Of a DNA stretch of 64,000 nucleotides, positions 14,974 to 30,100 are shown piece after piece (position 1 is the stretch's first letter; every line of letters begins with the position of its first letter). The stretch comes from Thysanoteuthis rhombus (taxonomy: Eukaryota; Mollusca; Cephalopoda; Oegopsida; Thysanoteuthidae): NCBI GenBank assembly GCA_963457665.1, contig OY735227.1, forward strand, positions 47,973,252 to 48,037,251. Reading direction: 5' to 3'. A model generated the notes under the pieces. That model was not told where the DNA came from, did not search any database, and saw only the letters and a list, made by a program, of their open reading frames with translations. The position numbers and the translations under genes were made by a program.

Positions 14974-17900
14974 ATGAAATCAGCTTTGAACAATAGTTTT
15001 ATTACTAAAAAAGTACAATGTATTGCATTTTATTATATTTTTGGAAACACTGTTAATACACTTATAGCATTATTCAATGGAAACACACTTGAAAGCATTA
15101 GTTCAATTTGGGTAAATGCTATTCTATTCATTTATAGCTTGCTTTTGAATTATTATTATTATCCATTATACTGCAATGCTTGTTCCAAATGAAAAAATGT
15201 TAGAAACCATGCTTTTTATAGGGAAAAAGTTGTGTGTATGAATTTCAACTATGATTCCAGTACAATTACAACAATACTATAGAATTGTAACATGAAATCA
15301 GCTTTGAACAATAGTTTTATTACTAAAAAAATACAATGTATTCCATTTTATTATATTTTTGAAAACACTGTTAATACACTTATAGCATTATTCAATGGAA
15401 ACACACTTGAAAGCATTAGTTCAATTTGGGTAAATGCTATTCTATTCATTTATATCTTGCTTTTAATACATTACTAAATCCATTATACTGCAATGCTTTA
15501 GCCTGTTCCAAATGAAAAAATGTTAGAAACCATGCTTTTATAGGAAAAAAGTTGTGTGTATGAATTTCAACTATTATTTCAGTACAATTACAACAATACT
15601 ATAGAATCGTAACATGAAATCAGCTTTGAACAATAGTTTTATTACTAAAAATATACAATGTATTGCATTTTATTATATTTTTGAAAACACTGTTAATACA
15701 CTTATAGCATTATTTAATGGGAACACACTTGAAAGCATTAGTTCATTTGATGTAAATACTATTCTATTCATTTATAGCTTGCTTTTGATACATTACTAAA
15801 TCCATTATACTGCAATGCCTGTTCTAAATGAAAAAATGTTAGAAACCATGCTTTTTATAGGGAAAAAGTTGTGTGTATGAATTTCAACTATGATTTCAGT
15901 ACAATTACAACAATACTATAGAATTGTAACATGAAATCAGCTTTGAACAATAGTTTTATTACTAAAAAAATACAATGTATTGCATTTTATTATATTTTTG
16001 AAAACACTGTTAATACACTTATAGCATTATTCAATGGAAACACACTTGAAAGCATTAGTTCAATTTGGGTAAATGCTATTCAATTCATTTAAAGCTTGCT
16101 TTAAATACATTTCTAAATCCATTACACTGCAATGCTTTAGCCTGTTCCAAATGAAAAAATGTTAGAAACCATGCTTTTTATAGGAAAAAAGTTGTGTGTA
16201 TGAATTTCAACTATGATTTCTGTACAATTAAAACAATACTATAGAATTGTAACATGAAATCAGCTTTGAACAATAGTTTTATTACTAAAAATATACAATG
16301 TATTGCATTTTATTATATTTTTGAAAACACTGTCAATACACTTATAGCATTATTCAAGGAAAACACACTTGAAAGCATTAGTTCAATTTGGGTAAATGCT
16401 ATTCTATTCATTTATATCTTGCTTTTAATACATTACTAAATCCATTATACTGCAATGCTTAAGCCTGTTCCAAATAAAAAAATGTTAGAAACCATGCTTT
16501 TTATAGGAAAAAAGTTGTGCGTATGAATTTCAACTATGATTTCTGTACAATTACAACAATACTATGGCATTGTAACTTGAAATCAGCTTTGAACAATAGT
16601 TTTATTACTAAAAAAATACAATGTATTGCATTTTATTATATTTTTGAAAACACTGTTAATACACTTATAGCATTATTCAATGGAAACACACTTGAAAGCA
16701 TTAGTTCAATTTGGGTAAATGCTATTCTATTCATTTATAGCTTGCTTTTGAATTATTATTATTATCCATTATACTGCAATGCTTGTTCCAAATGAAAAAA
16801 TGTTAGAAACCATGCTTTTTATAGGGAAAAAGTTGTGTGTATGAATTTCAACTATGATTCCAGTACAATTACAACAATACTATAGAATTGTAACATGAAA
16901 TCAGCTTTGAACAATAGTTTTATTACTAAAAAAATACAATGTATTGCATTTTATTATATTTTTGAAAACACTGTTAATACACTTATAGCATTATTCAATG
17001 GAAACACACTTGAAAGCATTAGTTCAATTTGGGTAAATGCTATTCTATTCATTTATATCTTGCTTTTAATACATTACTAAATCCATTATACTGCAATGCT
17101 TTAGCCTGTTCCAAATGAAAAAATGTTAGAAACCATGCTTTTATAGGAAAAAAGTTGTGTGTATGAATTTCAACTATTATTTCAGTACAATTACAACAAT
17201 ACTATAGAATCGTAACATGAAATCAGCTTTGAACAATAGTTTTATTACTAAAAATATACAATGTATTGCATTTTATTATATTTTTGAAAACACTGTTAAT
17301 ACACTTATAGCATTATTTAATGGGAACACACTTGAAAGCATTAGTTCATTTGATGTAAATACTATTCTATTCATTTATAGCTTGCTTTTGATACATTACT
17401 AAATCCATTATACTGCAATGCCTGTTCTAAATGAAAAAATGTTAGAAACCATGCTTTTTATAGGGAAAAAGTTGTGTGTATGAATTTCAACTATGATTTC
17501 AGTACAATTACAACAATACTATAGAATTGTAACATGAAATCAGCTTTGAACAATAGTTTTATTACTAAAAAAATACAATGTATTGCATTTTATTATATTT
17601 TTGAAAACACTGTTAATACACTTATAGCATTATTCAATGGAAACACACTTGAAAGCATTAGTTCAATTTGGGTAAATGCTATTCAATTCATTTAAAGCTT
17701 GCTTTAAATACATTTCTAAATCCATTACACTGCAATGCTTTAGCCTGTTCCAAATGAAAAAATGTTAGAAACCATGCTTTTTATAGGAAAAAAGTTGTGT
17801 GTATGAATTTCAACTATGATTTCTGTACAATTAAAACAATACTATAGAATTGTAACATGAAATCAGCTTTGAACAATAGTTTTATTACTAAAAATATACA

Positions 17901-18502
17901 ATGTATTGCATTTTTTTATATTTTTGAAAACACTGTTAATACACTTATAGCATTATTCAATGGAAACAAACTTGAAAGCATTAGTTCAATTTGGGTAAAT
18001 GCTATTCTATTCATTTATAGCTTGCTTTAAATACATTTCTAAATCTATTACACTGCAATGCTTTAGCCTGTTCCAAATGAAAAAATGTTAGAAACCATGC
18101 TTTTTATAGGGAAAAAGTTGTGTGTATGAATTTCAACTATGATTTCAGTACAATTACAACAATACTATAGAATTGTAACATGAAATCAGCTTTGAACAAT
18201 AGTTTTATTACTAAAAATATACAATGTATTGCATTTTATTATATTTTTGAAAACACTGTCAATACACTTATAGCATTATTCAAGGAAAACACACTTGAAA
18301 GCATTAGTTCAATTTGGGTAAATGCTATTCTATTCATTTATATCTTGCTTTTAATACATTACTAAATCCATTATACTGCAATGCTTAAGCCTGTTCCAAA
18401 TAAAAAAATGTTAGAAACCATGCTTTTTATAGGAAAAAAGTTGTGCGTATGAATTTCAACTATGATTTCTGTACAATTACAACAATACTATGGCATTGTA
18501 AC
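14974..18502 (+). repeat. Duplicated 5-monomer block, offset 1,603 bp
   Basis: The monomer at 14,974 has the rare ending GAATTATTATTATTATCC in place of the usual TACATTACTAAATCC. The same rare ending occurs in the monomer at 16,577. The following monomers at 15,292, 15,614 and 15,931 match 16,895, 17,217 and 17,534, including a private TTTGATGTAAATAC and a 1-bp deletion in CATGCTTTTATAGG. The AAGGAAAACACAC monomer at 16,254 matches 18,180 at offset 1,926, so one additional monomer (17,857) lies in the second copy. Confidence 0.82.
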
Positions 18503-21178
18503 ATGAAATCAGCTTTGAACAATAGTTTTATTACTAAAAAAATACAATGTATTGCATTTTATTATATTTTTGAAAACACTGTTAATACACTTATAGCATT
18601 ATTCAATGGAAACACACTTGAAAGCATTAGTTCAATTTGGGTAAATGCTATTCTATTCATTTATAGCTTGCTTTTGATACATTATCAAATCCATTATACT
18701 GCAATGCCTGTTCCAAATGAAAAAATGTTAGAAACCATGCTTTTTATAGGGAAAAAGTTGTGTGTATGAATTTCAACTATGATTCCAGTACAATTACAAC
18801 AATACTATAGAATTCTAACATGAAATCAGCTCTGAACAATAGTTTTATTACTAAAAAAATACAATACATACAATGTATTGCATTTTATTATATTTTTGAA
18901 AACACTGTTAATACACTTATAGCATTATTCAATGTATACACTTGAAAGCATTAGTTCAATTTATATATATATTTTTATAATATCTAAAGCAATATATGAA
19001 AGCATTAGTTCAATTTGGGTAAATGCTATTCTATTCATTTATATCTTGCTTTTAATACATTACTAAATCCATTATACTGCAATGCTTAAGCCTGTTCCAA
19101 ATTAAAAAATGTTAGAAACCATGCTTTTTATAGGAAAAAAGTTGTGTGTATGAATTTCAACTATGATTCCTGTATAATTACAACAATACTATAGAATTGT
19201 AACATGAAATCAGCTTTGAACAATAGTTTTATTACTAAAGAAATACAATGTATTGCATTTTATTATATTTTTGAAAACACTGTTAATACACTTATAGCAT
19301 TATTCAATGGAAACACACTTGAAAACATTAGTTCAATTTGGGTAAATGCTATTCTCTTCATTTATATCTTGCTTTTAATACATTACTAAATCCATTATAC
19401 TGCAATGCTTAAGCCTGTTCCAAATGAAAAAATGTTAGAAACCATGCTTTTTATAGGGAAAAAGTTGTGTGTATGAATTTCAACTATGATTCCAGTACAA
19501 TTACAACAATACTATAGAATTGTAACATGAAATCAGCTTTGAACAATAGTTTTATTACTAAAAAAATACAATGTATTGCATTTTATTATATTTTTGAAAA
19601 CACTGTTAATACACTTATAGCATTATTCAATGGAAACACAGTTGAAAGCATTAGTTCAATTGGTGTAAATGCTATTCTATTCATTTATAGCTTGCTTTTG
19701 ATACATTACTAAATCCATTATACTGCAATGCCTGTTCCAAATGAAAAAATGTTAGAAACCATGCTTTTTATAGGGAAAAAGTTGTGTGTATGAATTTCAA
19801 CTATGATTCCAGTACAATTACAACAATACTATAGAATTGTAACATGAAATCAGCTTTGAACAATAGTTTTATTACTAAAAAAATACAATGTATTGCATTT
19901 TATTATATTTTTGAAAACACTGTTAATACACTTATAGCATTATTCAATGGAAACACACTTGAAAGCATTAGTTCAATTTGGGTAAATGCTATTCTATTCA
20001 TTTATAGCTTGCTTTTGATACATTATCAAATCCATTATACTGCAATGCCTGTTCCAAATGAAAAAATGTTAGAAACCATGCTTTTTATAGGGAAAAAGTT
20101 GTGTGTATGAATTTCAACTATGATTCCAGTACAATTACAACAATACTATAGAATTCTAACATGAAATCAGCTCTGAACAATAGTTTTATTACTAAAAAAA
20201 TACAATACATACAATGTATTGCATTTTATTATATTTTTGAAAACACTGTTAATACACTTATAGCATTATTCAATGTACACACTTGAAAGCATTAGTTCAA
20301 TTTATATATATATTTTTATAATATCTAAAGCAATATATGAAAGCATTAGTTCAATTTGGGTAAATGCTATTCTATTCATTTATATCTTGCTTTTAATACA
20401 TTACTAAATCCATTATACTGCAATGCCTGTTCCAAATTAAAAAATGTTAGAAACCATGCTTTTTATAGGAAAAAAGTTGTGTGTATGAATTTCAACTATG
20501 ATTCCTGTATAATTACAACAATACTATAGAATTGTAACATGAAATCAGCTTTGAACAATAGTTTTATTACTAAAGAAATACAATGTATTGCATTTTATTA
20601 TATTTTTGAAAACACTGTTAATACACTTATAGCATTATTCAATGGAAACACACTTGAAAACATTAGTTCAATTTGGGTAAATGCTATTCTCTTCATTTAT
20701 ATCTTGCTTTTAATACATTACTAAATCCATTATACTGCAATGCTTAAGCCTGTTCCAAATGAAAAAATGTTAGAAACCATGCTTTTTATAGGAAAAAAGT
20801 TGTGTGTATGAATTTCAACTATGATTCCAGTACAATTACAACAATACTATAGAATTGTAACATGAAATCAGCTTTGAACAATAGTTTTATTACTAAAGAA
20901 ATACAATGTATTGCATTTTATTATATTTTTGAAAACACTGTTAATACACTTATAGCATTATTCAATGGAAACACACTTGAAAGCATTAGTTCAATTGGTG
21001 TAAATGCTATTCTATTCATTTATAGCTTGCTTTTGATACATTACTAAATCCATTATACTGCAATGCCTGTTCCAAATGAAAAAATGTTAGAAACCATGCT
21101 TTTTATAGGGAAAAAGTTGTGTGTATGAATTTCAACTATGATTCCAGTACAATTACAACAATACTATAGAATTGTAAC
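18503..21178 (+). repeat. Duplicated 4-monomer block carrying a TA-rich insertion
   Basis: Monomers 18,503, 18,821, 19,204 and 19,527 match 19,844, 20,161, 20,539 and 20,862 (copy lengths 1,341 and 1,335 bp). The second monomer in each has three private changes: an extra ACATACAAT near 18,860 and 20,205, a shortened AATGTA(TA)CAC box, and a 35-bp TA-rich insertion flanked by 19-bp direct repeats. The shared private changes prove that the block was duplicated after they arose. Confidence 0.88.
18944..19016 (+). other. 35-bp TA-rich insertion between 19-bp direct repeats in a satellite monomer
   Basis: The satellite box GAAAGCATTAGTTCAATTT occurs twice, at 18,944-18,962 and 18,998-19,016. Between them are 35 bp found in no other monomer type (ATATATATATTTTTATAATA then TCTAAAGCAATATAT). 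The identical insertion is at 20,304-20,338 in the duplicated block. It is too short for a known transposon, and filler DNA with template switching during break repair is a reasonable inference. Confidence 0.8.
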
Positions 21179-24100
21179 ATGAAATCAGCTTTGAACAATA
21201 GTTTTATTACTAAAAAAATACAATGTATTGCATTTTATTATATTTTTGAAAACACTGTTAATACACTTATAGCATTATTCAATGGAAACACACTTGAAAG
21301 CATTAGTTCAATTTGGGTAAATGCTATTCTATTCATTTATAGCTTGCTTTTGATACATTATTAAATCCATTATACTGCAATGCTTGTTCAAAATGAAAAA
21401 ATGTTAGAAACCATGCTTTTTATAGGGAAAAAGTTGTGTGTATGATGTTCAACTATGATTCCAGTACAATTACAACAATACTATAGAATTGTAACATGAA
21501 ATCAGCTTTGAACAATAGTTTCATTACTAAAAAAATACAATGTATTCCATTTTATTATATTTTTGAAAACACTGTTAATACACTTATAGCATTATTCAAT
21601 GGAAACACATTTGAAAGCATTAGTTCAATTTGGGTAAATGCTATTCTATTCATTTATAGCTTGCTTTTGATACATTACTAGATCCATTATACTGCAATGC
21701 TTGTTCCAAATGGAAAAATATTAGAAACCATGCTTTTTATAGGGTAAAAGTTGTGTGTATGAATTTCAACTATGATTCCAGTACAATTACAACAATACTA
21801 TAGAATTGTAACATGAAATCAGCTTTGAACAATAGTTTTATTACTAAAAAAATACAATGTATTGCATTTTATTATATTTTTGAAAACACTGTTAATACAC
21901 TTATAGCATTATTCAATGGAAACACACTTGAAAGCATTAGTTCAATTTGGGTAAATGCTATTCTATTCATTTATAGCTTGCTTTTGATACATTACTAAAT
22001 CCATTATACTGCAATGCTTAAGCCTGTTTCAAATGAAAAAATGTTAGAAACCATGCTTTTTATAGGGAAAAAGTTGTGTGTATGAATTTCAACTATGATT
22101 TCAATACAATTACAACAATACTATAGAATTGTAACATGAAATCAGCTTTGAACAATAGTCTTATTACAAAAAATATACAATGCTTTGAATTTTATTATGT
22201 TTTTGAAAACACTGTTAATACACTTATAGCATTACTCAATGTAAACACACTTGAAAGCATTAGTTCAATTGGTGTAAATGCTATTCTATCCATTTATAGC
22301 TTGCTTTTAATACATTACTAAATCCATTATACTGCAATGCTTAAGCTTGTTTCAAATGAAAAAATGTTAGAAACCATGCTTTTTATAGGAAAAAAGTTGT
22401 GTGTATGAATTTCAACTATGATTTCAATACAATTACAACAATACTATAGAATTGTAACATGGAAACAGCTTTTAACAATAGTTTTATTACTAAAAAAATA
22501 CAATGTATTGCATTTTATTATACTTTTGAAAACACAGTTAATACACTTATAGCATTATTCAATGGAAACACACTTGAAAGCATTAGTTCAATTGGTGTAA
22601 ATGCTGTTCTATTCATTTATAGCTTGCTTTTTAATACATTACTAAATCCATTATACTGCAATGCTTAAGCCTGTTCCAAATGAAAAAATGTTAGAAAACA
22701 TGCTTTTTAAAGGAAAAAAGTTGTGTGTATGAATGTCAACTATGATTTCAGTACAATTACAACAATACTATAGAATTGTAACATGAAATCAGCTTTGAAC
22801 AATAGTTTTATTACGAAAAATATACAATGTAGTGCATTTTATTATATTTTTAAAAACACTGTTAATACACTTATAGCATTACTCAATGTAAACACACTTG
22901 AAAGCATTAGTTCAATTGGTGTAAATGCTATTCTATTCATTCATAGCTTGCTTTTAATACATTACTAAATCCATTATACTGCAATGCTTAAGCCTGTTCC
23001 AAATGAAAAAATGTTAGAAACATTGGTTTTTATCGGAAAAAAGTTGTGTGTATGAATTTCAACTATGATTTCAGTTCAATTACAACAATACTATAGAATT
23101 GTAACATGAAATCAGCTTTGAACAATAGTTTTATTACGAAAAATATACAATGTATTGCATTTTATTATACTTTTGAAAACACTGTTAATACACTTATAGC
23201 ATTACTCAATGTAAACACACTTGAAAGCATTAGTTCAATTGGTGTAAATGCTATTCTATTCATTTATAGCTTGCTTTTAATACATTACTAAATCCATTAT
23301 ACTGCAATGCTTAAGCCTGTTTCAAATGAAAAAATGTTAGAAACCATGCTTTTTATAGGAAAAAAGTTGTGTGTATGAATTTCAACTATGATTTCAGTAC
23401 AATTACAACAATACTATAGAATTGTAACATGAAATCAGCTTTGAACAATAGTTTTATTACGAAAAATATACAATGTATTGCATTTTATTATACTTTTGAA
23501 AACACTGTTAATACACTTATAGCATTACTCAATGTAAACACACTTGAAAGCATTAGTTCAATTGGTGTAAATGCTATTGTATTCATTTATAGCTTGCTTT
23601 TAATACATTACTAAATCCATTATACTGCAATGCTTAAGCCTGTTCCAAATGAAAAAATGTTAGAAACCATGCTTTTTATAGGGAAAAAGTTGTGTGTATG
23701 AATTTCAACTATGATTTCAGTACAATTACAACAATACTATAGAATTGTAACATGAAATCAGCTTTGAACAATAGTTTTATTACTAAAAATATACAATGTA
23801 TTGCATTTTATTATATTTTTGAAAACACTGTTAATACACTTATAGCATTATTCAATGGAAACATACTTGAAAGCATTAGTTAATTGGTGTACATGCTTTT
23901 CTATTCATTTTTAGCTTGCTTTTAATACATTACTAAATCCATTATATTGCGATCCTTAAGCCTATTCGAAATGAAAAAATGTTAGAAACATCGGTTTTTA
24001 TAGGAAAAATATTGTGTGTATGAATTTCAACTATGATTTCAGTACAATTACAACAATACTATAGGATTGTAACATGAAATCAGCTTTGAACAATAGTTTT

Positions 24101-27100
24101 ATTACAAAAAATATACAATGTAGTGCATTTTATTATATTTTTGAAAACACTGTTAATACACTTATAGCATTATTCAATGGAAACACACTTGAAAGCATTA
24201 GTTAAATGGTGTACATGCTTTTCTATTCATTTATAGCTTGCTTTTAATACATTACTAAATCCATTATATTGCGATCCTTAAGCCTTTTCGAAATGAAAAA
24301 ATGTTAGAAACATCGGTTTTTATAGGAAAAATGTTGTGTGTATGAATTTCAACTATGATTTCAGTACAATTACAACAATACTATAGAATTGTAACATGAA
24401 ATCAGCTTTGAACAATAGTTTTATTACGAAAAATATACAATGTAGTGCATTTTATTATATTTTTGAAAACACTGTTAATACACTTATAGCATTACTCAAT
24501 GTAAACACACTTGAAAGCATTAGTTCAATTGGTGTAAATGCCATTCTATTCATTTATAGCTTGCTTTTAATACATTACTAAATCCATTATACTGCAATGC
24601 TTGAGCCTGTTCCAAATGAAAAAATGTTAGAAAACATGCTTTTTATAGGAAAAAAGTTGTGTGTATGAATGTCAACTATGATTTCAGTACAATTACAACA
24701 ATACTATAGAATTGTAACATGAAATCAGCTTTGAACAATAGTTTTATTACTAAAAATACAATGTATTGCCTTTTATTATACTTTTGAAAACACTGTTAAT
24801 ACACTTATAGCATTACTCAATGTAAACACACTTGAAAGCATTAGTTCAATTGGTGTAAATCCTATTCTATTCATTTATAGCTTGCTTTTAATACATTACT
24901 AAATCCATTATACTGCAATGCTTAAGCCTGTTCCAAATGAAAAACTGTTAGAAACCATGCTTTTTATAGGAAAAAGTTGTGTGTATGAATTTCAACTATG
25001 ATTTCAGTACAATTACAACAATACTATAGAATTGTAACATGAAATCAGCTTTGAACAATAGTTTTATTACGAAAAATATACAATGTAGTGCATTTTATTA
25101 TATTTTTTAAAAACACTGTTAATACACTTATAGCATTACTCAATGTAAACACACTTGAAAGCATTAGTTCAATTGGTGTAAATGCTATTTTATTCATTCA
25201 TAGCTTGCTTTTAATACATTACTAAATCCATTATACTGCAATGCTTAAGCCTGTTCCAAATGAAAAAATGTTAGAAACATTGGTTTTTATAGGAAAAAAG
25301 TTGTGTGTATGAATTTCAACTATGATTTCAGTTCAATTACAACAATACTATAGAATTGTAACATGAAATCAGCTTTGAACAATAGTTTTATTACGAAAAA
25401 TATACAATGTATTGCATTTTATTATACTTTTGAAAACACTGTTAATACACTTATAGCATTACTCAATGTAAACACACTTGAAAGCATTAGTTCAATTGGT
25501 GTAAATGCTATTTTATTCATTTATAGCTTGCTTTTAATACATTACTAAATCCATTATACTGCAATGCTTAAGCCTGTTCCAAATGAAAAAATGTTAGAAA
25601 CATTGGTTTTTATAGGAAAAAAGGTGTGTGTATGAATTTCAACTATGATTTCAGTACAATTACAACAATACTATAGAATTGTAACATGAAATCAGCTTTG
25701 AACAATAGTTTTATTACGAAAAATATACAATGTAGTGCATTTTATTATATTTTTGAAAACACTGTTAATACACTTATAGCATTATTCAATGGAAACATAC
25801 TTGAAAGCATTAGTTAATTGGTGTACATGCTTTTCTATTGATTTTTAGCTTGCTTTTAATACATTACTTAATCCATTATACTGCAATGCTTAAGCCTGTT
25901 CCAAATGAAAAATGTTAGAAACCATGCTCTTCTATAAGGAAATAGTTGTGTGTATGAATTTCAACTATGATTTCAGTACAATTACAACAATACTGTAGAA
26001 TTGTAACATGAAATCAGCTTTGAACAATAGTTTTATTACGAAAAATATACAATGTAGTGCATTTTATTATATTTTTGAAAACACTGTTAATACACTTATA
26101 GCATTACTCAATGTAAACACACTTGAAAGCATTAGTTCAATTGGTGTAAATGCTATTCTATTCATTTATAGCTTGCTTTTAATACATTACTAAATCCATT
26201 ATACTGCAATGTTTAAGCTTGTTCCAAATGAAAAAATGTTAGAAACCATGCTTTTTATAAGGAAAAAGTTGTATGTATGAATTTCAACTATGATTTCAGT
26301 ACAATTACAACAATACTATAGAATTGTAACATGAAATCAGCTTTGAACAATAGTTTTATTACGAAAAATATACAATGTAGTGCATTTTATTATATTTTTG
26401 AAAACACTGTTAATACACTTATAGCATTACTCAATGTAAACACACTTGAAAGCATTAGTTCAATTGGTGTAAATGCTGTTCTATTCATTTATAGCTTGCT
26501 TTTAATACATTACTAAATCCATTATACTGCAATGCTTAAGCCTGTTCCAAATGAAAATATATTAGAAACATTAGTTTTTATAGGAAAAAAGTTGTGTGTA
26601 TGAATTTCAACTATGATTTCAATACATTTACAACAATAGAATTGTAATATGAAATCAGCTTTGAACAATAGTTTTATTACTAAAAAAATACAATGTATTG
26701 CATTTTATTATATTTTTGAAAAACACTGTTAATATACTTATAGCATCACTCAATGTAAACACACTTGAAAGCATTAGTTCAATTGGTGTAAATGCTATTC
26801 TATTCATTTATAGCTTGCTTTCAATACATTACTAAATCCATTATATTGCAATGATTAAGCCTGTTCCAAATGCAATATGTTAGAAACTATGCTTTTTATA
26901 AGAAAAAAGTTGTGTGTATGAATTTCAACTATGATTTCAATACAATTACAACAATACTATAGAATTGTAACATGGAATCAGCTTTGAACAATAGTTTTAT
27001 TACTAAAAAAATACAATGTATTGCATTTCATTATATTTTTGAAAACACTGTTAATACACTTATAGCATTATTCAATGGAAACACACTTGAAAGCATTAGT

Positions 27101-30100
27101 TCAATTGGTGTAAATGCTTTTCTATTCATTTATAGCTTGCTTTCAATACATTACTAAATCCATTATATTGCAATGCTTAAGCCTGTTCCAAATGAAAAAA
27201 TGTTAGAAACCATGCTTTTTATAGGAAAAATGTTGTGTGTATGAATTTCAACTATGATTTCAGTACAATTACAACAATATTATAGAATTGTAACATGAAA
27301 TCAGCTTTGAACAATAGTTTTATTACGAAAAATATACAATGTATTGCCTTTTATTATACTTTTGAAAACACTGTTAATACACTTATAGCATTACTCATTG
27401 TAAACACACTTGAAAGCATTAGTTCAATTGGTGTAAATCCTATTCTATTCATTTATAGCTTGCTTTTAATACATTACTAAATCCATTATACTGCAATGCT
27501 TAAGCCTGTTTCAAATGAAAAAATGTTAGAAACCATGCTTTTTATAGGAAAAAAGTTGTGTGTATGAATTTCAACTATGATTTCAGTACAATTACAACAA
27601 TACTATAGAATTGTAACATGAAATCAGCTTTGAACAATAGTTTTATTACTAAAAATACAATGTATTGCATTATATCATATTTTTGAACACACTGTTAATA
27701 CACTTATAGCATTATTCAATGGAAACACTTGAAAGCATTAGTTCAATTGGTGTAAATCCTATTCTATTCATTTATAGCTTGCTTTTAATACATTACTAAA
27801 TCCATTATACTGCAATGCTTAAGCCTGTTTCAAATGAAAAAATGTTAGAAACCATGCTTTTTATAGGAAAAAAGTTGTGTGTATGAATTTCAACTATGAT
27901 TTCAGTACAATTACAACAATACTATAGAATTGTAACATGAAATCAGCTTTGAACAATAGTTTTATTACGAAAAATATACAATGTAGTGCATTTTATTATA
28001 TTTTTGAAAACACTGTTAATACACTTATAGCATTATTCAATGTAAACACACTTGAAAGCATTAGTTCAATTGGTGTAAATCCTATTCTATTCATTTATAG
28101 CTTGCTTTTAATACATTAGTAAATCCATTATACTGCAATGCTTAAGCCTGTTCCAAATGAAAAAATGTTAGAAACATTGGTTTTTATAGGAAAAAAGTTG
28201 TGTGTATGAATTTCAACTATGATTTCAGTACAATTACAACAATACTATAGAATTGTAACATGAAATCAGCTTTGAACAATAGTTTTATTACGAAAAATAT
28301 ACAATGTATTGCATTTTATTATACTTTTGAAAACACTGTTAATACACTTATAGCATTACTCAATGTAAACACTCTTGAAAGCATTAGTTCAATTGGTGTA
28401 AATGCTATTCTATTCATTTATAGCTTGCTTTCAATACATTACTAAATCCATTATACTGCAATTGTTAAGCCTGTTCAAAATGAAAAAATGTTAGAAACAT
28501 TGGTTTTTATAGGAAAAAAGTTGTGTGTATGAATTTCAACTATGATTTCAGTACAATTACAACAATATTATAGAATTGTAACATGAAATCAGCTTTGAAC
28601 AATAGTTTTATTACGAAAAATATACAATGTATTGCATTTTATTATACTTTTGAAAACACTGTTAATACACTTATAGCATTACTCAATGTAAACACTCTTG
28701 AAAGCATTAGTTCAATTGGTGTAAATGCTATTCTATTCATTTATAGCTTGCTTTCAATACATTACTAAATCCATTATACTGAAATTGTTAAGCCTGTTCA
28801 AAATGAAAAAATGTTAGAAACATTGGTTTTTATAGGAAAAAAGTTGTGTGTATGAATTTCAACTATGATTTCAGTACAATTACAACAATATTATAGAATT
28901 GTAACATGAAATCAGCTTTGAACAATAGTTTTATTACGAAAAATATACAATGTATTGCATTTTATTATACTTTTGAAAACACTGTTAATACACTTATAGC
29001 ATTACTCAATGTAAACACTCTTGAAAGCATTAGTTCAATTGGTGTAAATGCTATTCTATTCATTTATAGCTTGCTTTCAATACATTACTAAATCCATTAT
29101 ACTGCAATTGTTAAGCCTGTTCAAAATGAAAAAATGTTAGAAACATTGGTTTTTATAGGAAAAATGTTGTGTGTATGAATTTCAACTATGATTTCAGTAC
29201 AATTACAACAATATTATAGAATTGTAACATGAAATCAGCTTTGAACAATAGTTTTATTACGAAAAATATACAATGTATTGCATTTTATTATACTTTTGAA
29301 AACACTGTTAATACATAGCATTACTCAATGTAAACACACTTGAAAGCATTAGTTCAATTGGTGTAAATGCTATTCTATTCATTTATAGCTTGCTTTTAAT
29401 ACATTACTAAATCCATTATACTGCAATGCTTAAGCCTGTTCCAAATGAAAAAATGTTAGAAACCATGCTTTTTATAAGGAAAAAGTTGTGTGTATGAATT
29501 TCAACTATGATTTCAGTACAATTACAACAATACTATAGAATTGTATCATGAAATCAGCTTTGAACAATAGTTTTATTACGAAAAATATACAATGTAGTGC
29601 ATTTTATTATATTTTTGAAAACACTGTTAATACACTTATAGCATTACTCAATGTAAACACACTTGAAAGCATTAGTTCAATTGGTGTAAATCCTATTCTA
29701 TTCATTTATAGCTTGCTTTTAATACATTACTAAATCCATTATACTGCAATGCTTAAGCCTGTTCCAAATGAAAAAATGTTAGAAACAATGCTTTTTTATA
29801 AGGAAAAAGTTGTGTGTATGAATTTCAACTATGATTTCAGTACAATTACAACAATACTATAGAATTGTAACATGAAATCAGCTTTGAACAATAGTTTTAT
29901 TACGAAAAATATACAATGTAGTGCATTTTATTATATTTTTGAAAACACTGTTAATACACTTATAGCATTACTCAATGTAAACACACTTGAAAGCATTAGT
30001 TCAATTGGTGTAAATGCTGTTCTATTCATTTATAGCTTGCTTTTAATACATTACTTAATCCATTATACTGCAATGCTTAAGCCTGTTCCAAATGAAAAAA

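Larger units (their letters stand above)
1..22135 (+). repeat. Satellite subfamily A block
   Basis: About 69 monomers share diagnostic variants: TTCAATGGAAACACA, AATTTGGGTAAATGC and mostly GATTCCAGTACAATT. Lengths of 317 and 323 bp alternate, with occasional 315- and 322-bp copies. A minority of copies have the GGTGTAAATGC variant otherwise typical of block B, suggesting exchange or shared ancestry. Within the block, groups of monomers are themselves duplicated, as listed separately. Confidence 0.9.
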
